Notes: generated by a model from the sequence alone, not told the origin. A DNA stretch of 10,158 nt from Bacillota bacterium (GCA_021827805.1 JAKAUG010000451.1:1-10158); one strand, 5' to 3'; numbered from the stretch's first letter, positions 1 to 8,901 are shown. Translations and numbers: made by a program.

Positions 1-321
1 CACAGCGGCGATCTTGCCCACCCCGGGAGGCCCATACACCAGCACATGCTGCGGGTTGGGTCCGCAGAGCGCCGCTCGCAGGGCCCTGACCGCGTCCTCC
101 TGGCCCACGACCTCGTCAAGGGTGCGGGGACGCGTGCGCTCCGAGAGGGGTTCGGTCAGCGAGATCTGGCGCAGACGCGCCAGACGGTCCAGTTCCTTGC
201 GCGACTCCCTCTGCACCGCCACGCGGTTGCCCTGCTGACCCTTGAGCAGGTTCCAGAAGTACAGGCCGATGACGACCGCGAACATGAACTGCACCAGGGT
301 CAGGACCAGACCGAGCGACAC
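1..321 (-). CDS. lonB: LonB-type membrane-anchored ATP-dependent protease, N-terminal part (cut by left window edge)
   Basis: The first 107 codons are visible; the AAA+ core and Ser-Lys protease domain lie outside the window. Residues about 1-25 form one hydrophobic membrane helix ending in GLYFWNLLKGQ. A basic linker follows, with ISLTEPLSERTRP at about 54-66, then LDEVVGQEDAVRALRAAL and CGPNPQHVLVYGPP. This order and wording match Bacillus LonB, a membrane-bound Lon-family AAA+ protease made in the forespore in B. subtilis. Walker A is GPPGVGKI at 97-104: the usual Thr after the Lys is Ile (codon ATC at 12-10). I chose the GTG at 321-319 because GAGGGGG at 336-330 sits 8 nt upstream; the GTG at 327 would be only 2 nt from it. 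It follows clpX on the same strand after a 459-bp gap, so it probably has its own promoter. The family call is firm; activity cannot be judged from this fragment. Confidence 0.88.
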   Translation of the reverse strand, partial: MSLGLVLTLVQFMFAVVIGLYFWNLLKGQQGNRVAVQRESRKELDRLARLRQISLTEPLSERTRPRTLDEVVGQEDAVRALRAALCGPNPQHVLVYGPPGVGKIAAV

Positions 322-329
322 GCGCACCG

Positions 330-336
330 CCCCCTC
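330..336 (-). promoter_or_regulatory. Ribosome binding site that fixes the lonB start
   Basis: GAGGGGG on the minus strand, 8 nt before the GTG at 321. It pairs with the anti-Shine-Dalgarno sequence as AGGAGG with one G-U wobble. It favours GTG 321 over GTG 327. Confidence 0.6.
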
Positions 337-347
337 ATCAGCGGCGG

Positions 348-376
348 TTAGTATTCCGCGCCGGGACGGCTGGCAA
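348..376 (-). promoter_or_regulatory. Candidate sigma-A-like promoter for lonB
   Basis: On the minus strand TTGCCA (376-371; five of six matches to TTGACA) is followed after exactly 17 nt by TACTAA (353-348; three of six matches to TATAAT). The overlapping hexamer AATACT matches better but would give a 15-nt spacer. Initiation near 341 would give a leader of about 20 nt containing the lonB ribosome binding site. This is one of the few AT-richer spots in a very GC-rich gap. The -10 match is weak, so this remains a candidate. In B. subtilis lonB is read by the forespore factor sigma F, and I could not recognise a sigma F promoter here. Confidence 0.3.
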
Positions 377-693
377 CGGCCCCTGTGGTGCGCTCGTCCG
401 CGCCAGGCCGCGTTCCGGAGGGCGCCCAGCCGGGTCGCTCGGTCGCAGGGCGTTTGCCGGCCGAGCGCGCAGATCCTTCCAGGTGGCCGCCAAGAACAAC
501 GGCGGGGGGCCGCGGGCGGCGATTGCCCCGCTGCCCAGGGTCTGGCGTGCCCTGCCCGTGCCTCCCCGCTCCCAAGTGGGCGGTACGGAAACACCGGCGG
601 CACGTGGAGGAAGGAAGGCGCCCGCGCATCCCGCGTCTCGGACAACAACGCCAACAGCGGCGGCCGCGGAGAGGCGTCGCGTGAGCAAGGACG

Positions 694-716
694 CCGCACC
701 CTCCGCAAGGGTGCGG
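694..716 (-). repeat. Perfect 9-bp inverted repeat, hairpin in the clpX-lonB gap
   Basis: CCGCACCCT (694-702) and AGGGTGCGG (708-716) are perfect complements around the 5-nt loop CCGCA. No U-run follows on either strand. It lies about 65-85 nt past the clpX stop, so it could add to termination, shield the 3' end of the clpX mRNA from exonucleases, or be an unrelated structure. Confidence 0.5.
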
Positions 717-730
717 ACAGGCTGGACACG

Positions 731-762
731 CGGAAGGGGGGACGTTTCCGCCCCCCCTTCCG
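731..762 (-). terminator. GC-rich terminator-like hairpin after clpX
   Basis: CGGAAGGGGGG (731-741) pairs over 11 bp with CCCCCCTTCCG (752-762); after one mismatch, two more pairs close a 4-nt loop. It begins 19 nt past the clpX stop, where the tig-clpP-clpX transcript would be expected to end. The strong stem supports termination, but there is no U-run downstream on the minus strand, so it is not a classical intrinsic terminator. It could act with Rho or as a 3'-end stabiliser. Confidence 0.45.
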
Positions 763-769
763 CCACCCG

Positions 770-780
770 GCCGGCCTCGC

Positions 781-790
<10 letters not shown>
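770..790 (-). repeat. Perfect 8-bp inverted repeat spanning the clpX stop codon
   Basis: GCCGGCCT (770-777) and AGGCCGGC (783-790) pair around the loop CGCTC. The stem includes the last clpX codons and the stop TGA (783-781). With the hairpin at 731-762 it makes two stacked structures at the clpX 3' end. Chance is possible at this base composition. Confidence 0.4.
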
Positions 791-2040
<1,250 letters not shown>

Positions 2041-2048
2041 CTGCCTCG

Positions 2049-2055
2049 ACCTCCC
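2049..2055 (-). promoter_or_regulatory. Strong ribosome binding site that fixes the clpX start
   Basis: GGGAGGT on the minus strand, 8 nt before GTG 2040. It rules out the upstream in-frame start at 2118. A small hairpin (CCTGG 2062-2066 with CCAGG 2071-2075, 4-nt loop) lies just upstream in the mRNA. Confidence 0.75.
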
Positions 2056-2114
2056 TGCGGCCCTGGCTCTCCAGGCGGCGGAACCCCCGCGCCTCGTCCG
2101 ACGCCACGCAGCCC

Positions 2115-2771
2115 TCACTGGGCCGGTGGCTCACCCTTTCCGGGCCGCGAGGGCATGATCTCGTCGATGATACCGTATGCCTGAGCCTCTTCCGCCGACA
2201 TGAAGTAGTCCTTCTGCAGGTCGCTCATGACCTTGTCCCTGGGCTGCCCGGTGTGCTTCTCCACGATGTCGGCGACCTTCTCATAGGCCTTGAGCAGCTC
2301 GTCGGTCCAGATCTTGACATCCGTGGCGCGACCCTGCGCACCGCCGCCCCATGGCTGGTGGATCATGATCCGCGAATGTGGCAGGGCGTAGCGCTTGCCC
2401 TTGGCCCCGGCCATCAGCAGCAGGGCGCCCATGCTGGCCGCCTGCCCGACGCAGATCGTCATGACCTTCGGCTTGATGTACTGCATGGCGTCGTAAATGC
2501 CGAGCCCGGCATCCACGCTGCCACCGGGCGAGTTGACATACACCTGCACGTCGCGGTCCGGGTCCTCCCCCTCCAGGAACAGCAACTGCGCGATCACCAG
2601 GTTCGCGACCTGGTCATCGATGGCGCTCCCCAGAAAGATGATCCGGTCCTTGAGCAGGCGCGAATAGATATCGTAGGCCCGTTCACCCCGGGAGGATTGC
2701 TCCACCACCATGGGCACGTAGTTCACGATGTGCCGCCGAACACGCTGCAGACGGCTTTCCCCACTGTTCAC
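2115..2771 (-). CDS. clpP: ATP-dependent Clp protease proteolytic subunit ClpP
   Basis: Serine peptidase that forms two stacked heptameric rings and degrades polypeptides fed in by ClpX. The protein has 218 residues. The catalytic triad is visible: Ser113 in [11 protein letters not shown], His138 in MIHQP, and Asp188 in [10 protein letters not shown]. The oxyanion-region motif NSPGGS is at 80-85. The start GTG (2771-2769) overlaps the tig stop as GTGA, with AAGGGG 8 nt upstream. Compared with B. subtilis ClpP there are about 15 extra N-terminal residues ([15 protein letters not shown]), which may be a short propeptide; a GTG at codon 16 would give a more standard length but has a poor ribosome site. 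After the catalytic His the loop reads QPWGGGAQG, with Trp for the usual Leu and one extra Gly. The family call is certain; the start is slightly uncertain. Confidence 0.96.
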   Translation of the reverse strand: MNSGESRLQRVRRHIVNYVPMVVEQSSRGERAYDIYSRLLKDRIIFLGSAIDDQVANLVIAQLLFLEGEDPDRDVQVYVNSPGGSVDAGLGIYDAMQYIKPKVMTICVGQAASMGALLLMAGAKGKRYALPHSRIMIHQPWGGGAQGRATDVKIWTDELLKAYEKVADIVEKHTGQPRDKVMSDLQKDYFMSAEEAQAYGIIDEIMPSRPGKGEPPAQ

Positions 2772-4069
2772 GCCTCGGGCCCCTTTCCGGATCCGCTTTC
2801 CTGAGTCGCGCCCTCCGCACGGCCGTCCTCCTCGGGCCGCAGGGCCAGGATGCGGATACGCTCGCGAGCGGCGGCGCCGGCCAACTCCGCCTGGATGACC
2901 GACAGGTTCTCAGGCTGCCTCGCCAAGCGTCGGTAATGGTCGGGATCCAGATTGCTGGACGCGGCCCGGCGGTTGATCTCCGCCGTCAGCTCGTCGTCAC
3001 TCGGCTCGAGCCCCGCGGCGGCCGCCACGGCCTGCAGCACCAACTGCGTGCGCACCCCACGCTCGGCGCTGCCGCGCAACTCGTCGCGCAACACTTCCCT
3101 GTCCTTCATCCCAGCCCCGGACAGGTTGTTCAGCATGGCCTCCAGGGCTTGGGCCACCATCACCGCGGGAACGTCGACCTGCGCGCCGTCGACGACCAGA
3201 TCCACCGCCTTGCGCTCCGCGTCGTCGCGCGCACGACGCTCGGCCGCCGCGCGTAGTCTATTGCTCATGTCCGCGCGAAATTCCTCCAGGGTGGAGAACG
3301 CGGAAACCTCCTGCGCAAAGGCGTCGTCCAACTCGGGCAACTGCTGGCGCTTGACCTCAGACACCTGCACGTGCAGGCGCGCACGCTTGCCCGCGAGCCG
3401 CCCCACAGGCTCGTCCGCGCCAAGCGCGATCTCCACGTCGGCGGCTTCACCGCGCTTCATGCCGAGCACGGCTTCCTGCACCTCCGGACGCACGCGCCCC
3501 GAGCCCAGCACGACCTCGGAACGCTGCGGACGCAGCGCCCCCGCGCCCTCCACCGTGCCTGAGATCTCGAGCAGCACCATGTCCCCGTCAGCCGCCCCCT
3601 CGGTGGTCGGCACCCAGGTCGCGCGCGTGCGCCGCAGCGCCTCCAGGTTCTCGGCCAGATCCTCCGGGGTCACCTCCACGGCCTCCGGCGTGACCCGCAC
3701 CTCTTCCCAGGCTCCGAGCCGGACCTCCGGGCGGACCGTGACCCGGACCACGAACTGCAGGGGCTGGCCGTCCTCGAACGGCTTGACGTCGATCTCGGCC
3801 TGATCGACGGGCGTCAGGGACCGTTCGGCGAGGGTCTCCTGGTACGCGCGGCGGAGGATCGGCTGCAGGGCCTGTTCCAGCACCTGCGACCTGGGGACCA
3901 CGCGCTCCACCAGGGCGGTCGGTGCCCTGCCGGGGCGGAACCCCGCCACCCGGACGCGGGCGGCAAGCTTCCGGAACGCGGCGTCAATCTCGGGAGCCAT
4001 CTCTTCAGGGCTGACCTCGATCTCCAGGACGACACGCCCGTCTTCGCCCTGCTCCAACGTAGACTTCAC
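2768..4069 (-). CDS. tig: Trigger factor, ribosome-associated chaperone
   Basis: Cytosolic chaperone that docks at the ribosome tunnel exit and shelters nascent chains. It has 433 residues, the normal length. The ribosome-binding domain covers about 1-115 with the signature GFRPGRAP at 43-50, at the same residue number as in E. coli (GFRKGKVP). An FKBP-like domain covers about 158-240, with [10 protein letters not shown] and GMKRGE typical of the family, but most aromatic residues expected in the isomerase pocket are absent, so isomerase activity is doubtful. [14 protein letters not shown] at 240-253 opens the C-terminal arm domain, which ends in a Gly/Glu-rich tail. The start is GTG 4069 with GGGGAG 8 nt upstream. 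tig precedes clpP and overlaps it by 4 bp, as in many bacteria, linking folding with degradation. Whether it is read from its own promoter or by read-through from nuoN is not clear. Confidence 0.95.
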   Translation of the reverse strand: MKSTLEQGEDGRVVLEIEVSPEEMAPEIDAAFRKLAARVRVAGFRPGRAPTALVERVVPRSQVLEQALQPILRRAYQETLAERSLTPVDQAEIDVKPFEDGQPLQFVVRVTVRPEVRLGAWEEVRVTPEAVEVTPEDLAENLEALRRTRATWVPTTEGAADGDMVLLEISGTVEGAGALRPQRSEVVLGSGRVRPEVQEAVLGMKRGEAADVEIALGADEPVGRLAGKRARLHVQVSEVKRQQLPELDDAFAQEVSAFSTLEEFRADMSNRLRAAAERRARDDAERKAVDLVVDGAQVDVPAVMVAQALEAMLNNLSGAGMKDREVLRDELRGSAERGVRTQLVLQAVAAAAGLEPSDDELTAEINRRAASSNLDPDHYRRLARQPENLSVIQAELAGAAARERIRILALRPEEDGRAEGATQESGSGKGPEA

Positions 4070-4077
4070 GGTCCACT

Positions 4078-4083
4078 CTCCCC
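4078..4083 (-). promoter_or_regulatory. Ribosome binding site of tig
   Basis: GGGGAG on the minus strand, 8 nt before GTG 4069. It supports that start. Confidence 0.6.
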
Positions 4084-4092
4084 AACGAACGA

Positions 4093-4121
4093 GGGGGCCG
4101 CAGCGTACCGCCGCGGCCGCC
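4093..4121 (-). terminator. Strong hairpin between nuoN and tig, possible end of the nuo transcript
   Basis: On the minus strand GGCCGCGGCG and CGCTGCGGCC pair over 10 bp (one G-U) around the 3-nt loop GTA at 4108-4106. After one mismatch, two more G-C pairs extend the stem to 4121/4093. It lies 44 nt past the nuoN stop and 24 nt before tig. There is no U-run, so it may act as a Rho-assisted terminator, an attenuator or an RNA processing and stability element separating respiratory and chaperone genes. I saw no convincing -35/-10 pair in the 95-bp gap. Confidence 0.35.
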
Positions 4122-4164
4122 CTGCCTGTACCCGCCGGCGAACCGGGGGTGCTTGGAATGCATT

Positions 4165-5523
4165 TTACCCGTGCAAAACGGGTCCGGGCAAGATCCCCAG
4201 CGCCAGGGTGGCCACCACGGCCAGCCCGGCCACGATGCCCAGACCAGCCATGGGCACCTGCGTGAGATCAGCGCACGACTCCTCGGGCGCCGGGCTCAGC
4301 ACGGCAACCACAAGCTTGAAGTAGGGATACAGGGCCAGGACCGCCCCCACGATCACGAGCACGGCGACCAGCGGATAGCCGGCCTGGGCAAGACCCTCGA
4401 GCAGCAGGAGCTTGGCCAGAAAGCCTCCCGTGGGAGGCACGCTGGCAAGGGAGAGCAGACTGACCACCAGGGCCGCGGACAACCACGGATGGCGGCGGCC
4501 GAGTCCCCGCAGGGAGTCCATGTCTCCCCCCGCGCTCTCCACGGCCGCGACCACCGCAAAGGCCCCCAGTGAGGCCGCACTGTACGCCGCCAGATACAGG
4601 AAGGCCACGGCGTGCCACGGGCCGGCCAGCAGGGCGAGCACCAGCGTGCCCGCGTTGGCAATCCCGGAAAAGGCCAGCAGGCGCTTCAATCCGGGCTGGC
4701 GGAGCGCCAGCAGGTAGCCCACGAACATGGAGATCAGGCCGAGGACGGCGAGCAGGTTGATCCAGCCCAGCCGTCCGGGGAAGGCCACCATGACCAGACG
4801 CGCCAGGGCGGCAAAGGCCGCGGCCTTGGTGCCGACGGCCATGAAGGCCGTGATCGGCGTCGGCGCCCCCTCGTACACATCCGCGGTCCAGAGCTGGAAT
4901 GGCGTGAGCGCCAACTTGAACCCAAGGCCCGCGACGATCAGCGCCAGGCCCGTGCTCGTCAAAAGCCCCGTCCATGCCGGTTCGGACGCCAGCACGAGCG
5001 ACCCCCGCCCCGCATAGCTGAGCGCGGAGCCCATCAGCAGGAGCCCCGAGCCCAGCCCTCCGAGCACGAAATACTTCACCGCGGCCTCGGCCCCGCGTCC
5101 GTCGCTCAGCGAGAACGCCGTGAGCACATACAGGCCGAGGGAGAGCACCTCGATGCCCAAGAACAGGACGATCAGGTTCTGCGCCGCGGCCGCCAGGGCC
5201 ATCCCCGCCGCCGCCCAGAGGGTCAGGGCGAGGTAGGCCGACCAGCGACCGCCCCAGCGCACCGGTGGCGGCAGGGACACGGCCACCGCCGCACCGGCGA
5301 CGGCCACCAGGGCCGCGACCCGCGCAAGCGGGTCCAGCACCACCGCATGCGAGAACGCCGCCCCACTGATGCCCAGGGCCGCCGCGGCCGCCAGGCCGAG
5401 CACCACGAGCGTCAGCGCGCGCAGCAGTCGTTCGCGCCCTTCCAGGAGCAGATCCACCAGGAGCACCAGCACCGCTCCGGCGCCCAGCACGACAACGGGC
5501 GCGGCACCGCCCAGCGCCTGCAC
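4165..5523 (-). CDS. nuoN: NADH-quinone oxidoreductase subunit N (antiporter-like)
   Basis: One of three antiporter-like membrane subunits of complex I, each thought to move one proton across the cytoplasmic membrane. It has 452 residues, a little shorter than many NuoN. Family segments are clear: FLGIEVLSLGLYVLTA with Glu125, AEAAVKYFVLGGLGSG with Lys150, GFKLALTPFQLWTADVYEGA with Lys203, the Lys233 helix, KRLLAFSGIANAG at 280-292, and PPTGGFLAKLLLLEG with Lys371. Two positions usually His are Gln210 and Asn290. Nearly the whole chain is hydrophobic helices. The stop of nuoM directly abuts the GTG start at 5523, and GAGGGGG lies 9 nt upstream (5539-5533), inside nuoM. It is the last gene of the nuo cluster here, the usual place for nuoN. 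Confidence 0.96.
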   Translation of the reverse strand: MQALGGAAPVVVLGAGAVLVLLVDLLLEGRERLLRALTLVVLGLAAAAALGISGAAFSHAVVLDPLARVAALVAVAGAAVAVSLPPPVRWGGRWSAYLALTLWAAAGMALAAAAQNLIVLFLGIEVLSLGLYVLTAFSLSDGRGAEAAVKYFVLGGLGSGLLLMGSALSYAGRGSLVLASEPAWTGLLTSTGLALIVAGLGFKLALTPFQLWTADVYEGAPTPITAFMAVGTKAAAFAALARLVMVAFPGRLGWINLLAVLGLISMFVGYLLALRQPGLKRLLAFSGIANAGTLVLALLAGPWHAVAFLYLAAYSAASLGAFAVVAAVESAGGDMDSLRGLGRRHPWLSAALVVSLLSLASVPPTGGFLAKLLLLEGLAQAGYPLVAVLVIVGAVLALYPYFKLVVAVLSPAPEESCADLTQVPMAGLGIVAGLAVVATLALGILPGPVLHG

Positions 5524-6972
5524 TCAGCCATTCCCCCTCGAGGATGGGGCAGCGGCGACCTGCGCCGATCCGCCCGTCACGGCCTGCACCGCTGCGGCGG
5601 CCTGGGTCGGGATGGGTTGCGGCCACAGCCCCACGAGCAGCAGGAGCACAGCCAGCGGGGCCAGCAGCCACCGCTCTCCGCCGCCCAGGTCCGCCACGGA
5701 ACGCTGGGAGGGGCCGTGCAGCACGAGTTGCAGCAGCCGCAACAGGTAGGCGGCCGCCAGCACGACCGCCAGGCCTCCGACGAGCCCCAGCACCGGACTG
5801 GTGTGGTAGATGCCGACCAGCATCAGCAGCTCCCCGGGGAAGCCGGCGAGACCGGGCAGACCCAGGGCGGCCATCCCCACGAGCAACAGCCCTCCGGCCA
5901 GCGCCGGGGCCGCCTTCGCGAGCCCGCCCACCTCGCCGATCCGCACGGGGCCTCCCAGGCGCGACTCAAGCATCCCAAGCAGCAGGAAGAGTGCCGCGGT
6001 GAACAGCCCGTGCGCCACGAGCTGCACGATACCCCCCGTGACGGCCTGGGGCTGCAGCGTCAAGAAGGCCAGGGTGATCAGGCCGAGGTGACTCACGCTC
6101 GAATACGCCACCAGCCGTCGCCCGTCCCGGGCGCCGAGCGCCAGGAGCGCCCCATACACGAGGCTGACCACGGCCACCGTTACGAAGACCGCGTGCCAGG
6201 CCGTCACCGCTCCAGGCACCAGCGGCAGGAGGATCGCCAGCATGCCGTACAGCCCGGCCTTGCTCTGGATGGCCCCGACCAGGGCGGCCGCCGGCGCCGG
6301 CAACTCGGCGTAGGTGTCGGCGACCCAGCCGTGCAGCGGCCAGAGCGGCGTCTTCACCGCAAAGGCGATGAACAGCGCCACGCCCACGGGAACGACCAGG
6401 GCGGCGGGCACAGCCGCCGGGTGTCCCGCCGCACCCACGCCGACCCCCGGCATGTGGATCCCGAAGGCCACCAGCGCCGCGACGCCAAGCAGCAGCGCGA
6501 CGCTGCCACCGATGTTGTAGAGCAGGAACTTCCACGCGGCCGGACCCCGTCCGGCACCGCCCCAGCCCACGAGCAGGAAGTAGGCGGGGACGAGCATGAG
6601 CTCCCAAAACACGTAGAAGAGGACGAGGCCGCGCGACAGGAACATCCCCGTCGCCGCCGCGCCAAGCATCTGCATCCAGGCGATGAAGGCGCCGCCCTGC
6701 CGGAGACTGGCCAGGGAGGTCAGCGTCGTGATCAGCAGCGTCAGCAGCACCAGCAGCAGGCTGAGGCCGGAGAGTCCCAGGCTGTAGGACACGGCAAACG
6801 GCCCGCCGATCCAGGGCCTGCTCTGCAGCAAGCTACCCGCCTGGGGCCAGAGCGACGCCCCGAGCACGAGCGCCAGTGCGGACAGCAGCGGCCCCGTCCA
6901 GGCCAACCGCCGACCGCCGGCCGCGCTCAGGAGCGCACCCAACCCCGGCAGGGCCCAGAGCAACGTCAGCAC
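5524..6972 (-). CDS. nuoM: NADH-quinone oxidoreductase subunit M (antiporter-like)
   Basis: Complex I membrane-arm subunit with a predicted proton channel. The protein has 482 residues in about 14 hydrophobic helices. Residues of the proton path are all present: Glu124 in FYVFWELMLVPAYF (TM5), Lys207 and His214 in FAVKTPLWPLHGW (TM7), Lys238 in IQSKAGLYG (TM8), and Glu381 in GFPGELLMLVG (TM12). The loop GRRLVAYSSVSHLG (284-297) has Arg where Lys is common and keeps the His. The start is GTG 6972 with GAGGGGG 8 nt upstream (6987-6981). It lies 45 bp after nuoL and abuts nuoN. NuoM looks fully competent, in contrast to the neighbouring NuoL. Confidence 0.96.
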   Translation of the reverse strand: MLTLLWALPGLGALLSAAGGRRLAWTGPLLSALALVLGASLWPQAGSLLQSRPWIGGPFAVSYSLGLSGLSLLLVLLTLLITTLTSLASLRQGGAFIAWMQMLGAAATGMFLSRGLVLFYVFWELMLVPAYFLLVGWGGAGRGPAAWKFLLYNIGGSVALLLGVAALVAFGIHMPGVGVGAAGHPAAVPAALVVPVGVALFIAFAVKTPLWPLHGWVADTYAELPAPAAALVGAIQSKAGLYGMLAILLPLVPGAVTAWHAVFVTVAVVSLVYGALLALGARDGRRLVAYSSVSHLGLITLAFLTLQPQAVTGGIVQLVAHGLFTAALFLLLGMLESRLGGPVRIGEVGGLAKAAPALAGGLLLVGMAALGLPGLAGFPGELLMLVGIYHTSPVLGLVGGLAVVLAAAYLLRLLQLVLHGPSQRSVADLGGGERWLLAPLAVLLLLVGLWPQPIPTQAAAAVQAVTGGSAQVAAAPSSRGNG

Positions 6973-7017
6973 CCGCCCAACCCCCTCACAAGGCGCGGCC
7001 CACAGCCGCCCCTCGCG

Positions 7018-8859
7018 TCAGTGCGCAAACGCCAGCACCCAGATCAGGATGAGCGCCACGCCGCAGGACATCGAAACCGCGTAGCGCCGCACCACACCGG
7101 ACTGCCAGAGGCCGAGGGCCCGCCCCCCCGCGGTGGCCACCGCGGCCACACTCCCCTGGGCCCTCTGCCAGCTGACGCCCTCCCAGGCCTGCCCGAGGCC
7201 CGCCGCCAGGGCGTGGACCGGGTTGACCAAGCCCTTTTGCCAGAAACCCTCCCAGCCGTACTCCGCGCGCACGACCCCGGCCAGGACTCCAGCGGTCCAG
7301 CGGTCCGCGGCGGCGTCACCGTTCCGGTACAGCCCCCACGCCGCGCCCCAGCCCACCAGGGCCAGCACCGTGGAGAGGACCATGCTTGTGCCGTCCAGCC
7401 CCTGACCCCAGGCATGCTGCAGGGCCACAGCCGCCACCCCGCCCACAACCGCGAGCACCGCGAGGACCACCGTCGGCCACCTGAGGGAGACCGCGGCCCC
7501 ACCATGGACGGCCTGCTTGCCCCTGCGCTCGCCGCCGAAGGTCAGGTAGTAGGCCCGGAAGGCGTAGAAGGGGGTCAACAGGGCGGCCAGCGCCAGAAGC
7601 ACCCAGGCCAGCGGGTGCCCGCCCCGCAGCAGGTCGCCGAGGATGGCGTCCTTGCTCCAGAACCCGGCAAACGGCGGGATGCCGGACAGCGCCAGCACGC
7701 CCGCCAGAAAGCCCCAGCGCGCCAGGGGCAGGGCGCGGGCCAGCCCGCCGTACTGGCGCATGTCCCGCTCGTCCCCCAGGGCGTGCATCACAAGGCCCAC
7801 GCACATGAAGAGGAGAGCCTTGAAGAAGGCGTGCGTCACCACGTGGCTGACACCCGCCGCAACGTAGCCGAAGGAGACGCCCGCGATCATGTAGCCGATC
7901 TGGCTCATCGTGGAATACGCCAGAAGCCGCTTGATATCGTAGGAAACCGCGCCGACCGTGGCCGCGCCAAACGCCGTCAGGGCCCCCAGATCACCAGCCC
8001 AGGCCGCCGCCACCGGCGCGGCCTGGAAGACGACCTGCATGCGCGCGATCAGGTAGACGCCCGCCGTCACCATCGTCGCGGCGTGGATCAACGCGCTGAC
8101 CGGGGTGGGACCCTCCATGGCGTCGGAGAGCCAGGATTGCAGCGGCAACTGGGCCGACTTGGCCGCCGCGGCCAGGAAGAGCAGCAGCCCAGCCGCCACC
8201 GCGGCCCCGGGATGCGCGGCCAGGGCCTGCCGGCCGCTGGAGCCCAGCAGGTGCTGGAAGTCCATCCGGCCCGTGGTGCCAAAGAGCACGGCGATCGCCA
8301 GCACCAGCCCGACGTCACCGACCGTGTTCAGGATGAACGCCTTGCGCGCGGCCACCACGGCCGCCGGACGCTGGTACCAGAAACCGATGAGCAGATAGGA
8401 GGCCAGGCCGACCCCCGCCCAGCCCACGGCCAGCAGGGGAAGGCTGTCCGCCAGCACCAGCAGCAGCATGGCCCCCACGAAGAGGTTCATGCCGGCGAAG
8501 TAGCGCCCGTAATCCGCCCGGTCCTCGCCGGCCATGTAGGCCAGGGAGTACACATGGATCAGCAGGCCCACGCCCGTGATCACAAGGACGAAGACCGTGG
8601 TCAGGCCGTCCAGCCACAGCCCGAGCGGGACGTGCAGGGATGCGGCCACGGCCCAGGTGCCCAGCACCAGGTCGGTCCCGCCCCCGTGCCCCGGGGCCGG
8701 GCCGAAGCCCGTCAGGGCCAGCCCGAGCGCGGCGGCAAAGGCCACCAGGATGCTGCCCGTGCCCGTCAGACCCTGAGCCTGACGCGGCAGGCGCAGCAGG
8801 GAGAGCAGGAGCGCCCCGACCAGGGGTGCCGCCAGAGCCACCGTTGCGAAGATGCCCAC
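7018..8859 (-). CDS. nuoL: NADH-quinone oxidoreductase subunit L (distal antiporter-like subunit)
   Basis: The most distal pump subunit of complex I, which also carries the long lateral helix that braces the membrane arm. It has 613 residues, the normal length. Family blocks are clear: FILNTVGDVG with Asp182, AAAKSAQLPLQSWLSDAMEG with Lys234, SALIHAATMVTAGVYLIAR with His259, DIKRLLAYSTMSQIGYM (309-324), VTHAFFKALLF with His343, and GIPPFAGFWSKDAIL with Lys403. A C-terminal helix about 593-613 ends the lateral-helix region. The oddity is in TM5: where the family reads GWE-x-VG, this protein reads GWAGVG (146-151), so the Glu equivalent to E. coli Glu144 is Ala148 (GCG at 8418-8416). The start is GTG 8859 with GGAAGGG 9 nt upstream. 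The identity is certain; full proton pumping by this subunit is uncertain. Confidence 0.96.
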   Translation of the reverse strand: MGIFATVALAAPLVGALLLSLLRLPRQAQGLTGTGSILVAFAAALGLALTGFGPAPGHGGGTDLVLGTWAVAASLHVPLGLWLDGLTTVFVLVITGVGLLIHVYSLAYMAGEDRADYGRYFAGMNLFVGAMLLLVLADSLPLLAVGWAGVGLASYLLIGFWYQRPAAVVAARKAFILNTVGDVGLVLAIAVLFGTTGRMDFQHLLGSSGRQALAAHPGAAVAAGLLLFLAAAAKSAQLPLQSWLSDAMEGPTPVSALIHAATMVTAGVYLIARMQVVFQAAPVAAAWAGDLGALTAFGAATVGAVSYDIKRLLAYSTMSQIGYMIAGVSFGYVAAGVSHVVTHAFFKALLFMCVGLVMHALGDERDMRQYGGLARALPLARWGFLAGVLALSGIPPFAGFWSKDAILGDLLRGGHPLAWVLLALAALLTPFYAFRAYYLTFGGERRGKQAVHGGAAVSLRWPTVVLAVLAVVGGVAAVALQHAWGQGLDGTSMVLSTVLALVGWGAAWGLYRNGDAAADRWTAGVLAGVVRAEYGWEGFWQKGLVNPVHALAAGLGQAWEGVSWQRAQGSVAAVATAGGRALGLWQSGVVRRYAVSMSCGVALILIWVLAFAH

Positions 8860-8901
8860 CGTAGAAATCCCTTCCGCCCCCCCACGAGCGCTTGGTCCCG
8901 C

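Larger units (their letters stand above)
322..780. other. 459-bp intergenic region between clpX and lonB, no gene recognised
   Basis: The open frames here on either strand are rich in Arg, Ala, Pro and Gly, resemble no family I know, and read like products of high GC. I see no tRNA fold, T-box motif or riboswitch core. It holds hairpins near its clpX end (731-762, 694-716), a long-loop inverted repeat (CGCTCGG 436-442 with CCGAGCG 461-467), and the candidate lonB promoter and ribosome binding site at the other end. The middle, about 468-690, shows nothing I can name. Confidence 0.6.

Noticed and set aside
562..600. A T-box-like GTGGGCGGTACGG stretch on the plus strand
   Set aside because: It departs from the T-box core and lies on the strand opposite to all genes, with no gene downstream on that strand.
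2041..2118. An extended clpX start at 2118
   Set aside because: The 26 added residues are Arg/Ala-rich and absent from ClpX; GTG 2040 has a strong ribosome site and matches the family N-terminus.
4167..4183. Inverted repeat ACCCGT/ACGGGT at the nuoN stop as a terminator
   Set aside because: The stem is only 6 bp and is followed by AAAA rather than U residues on the transcribed strand.
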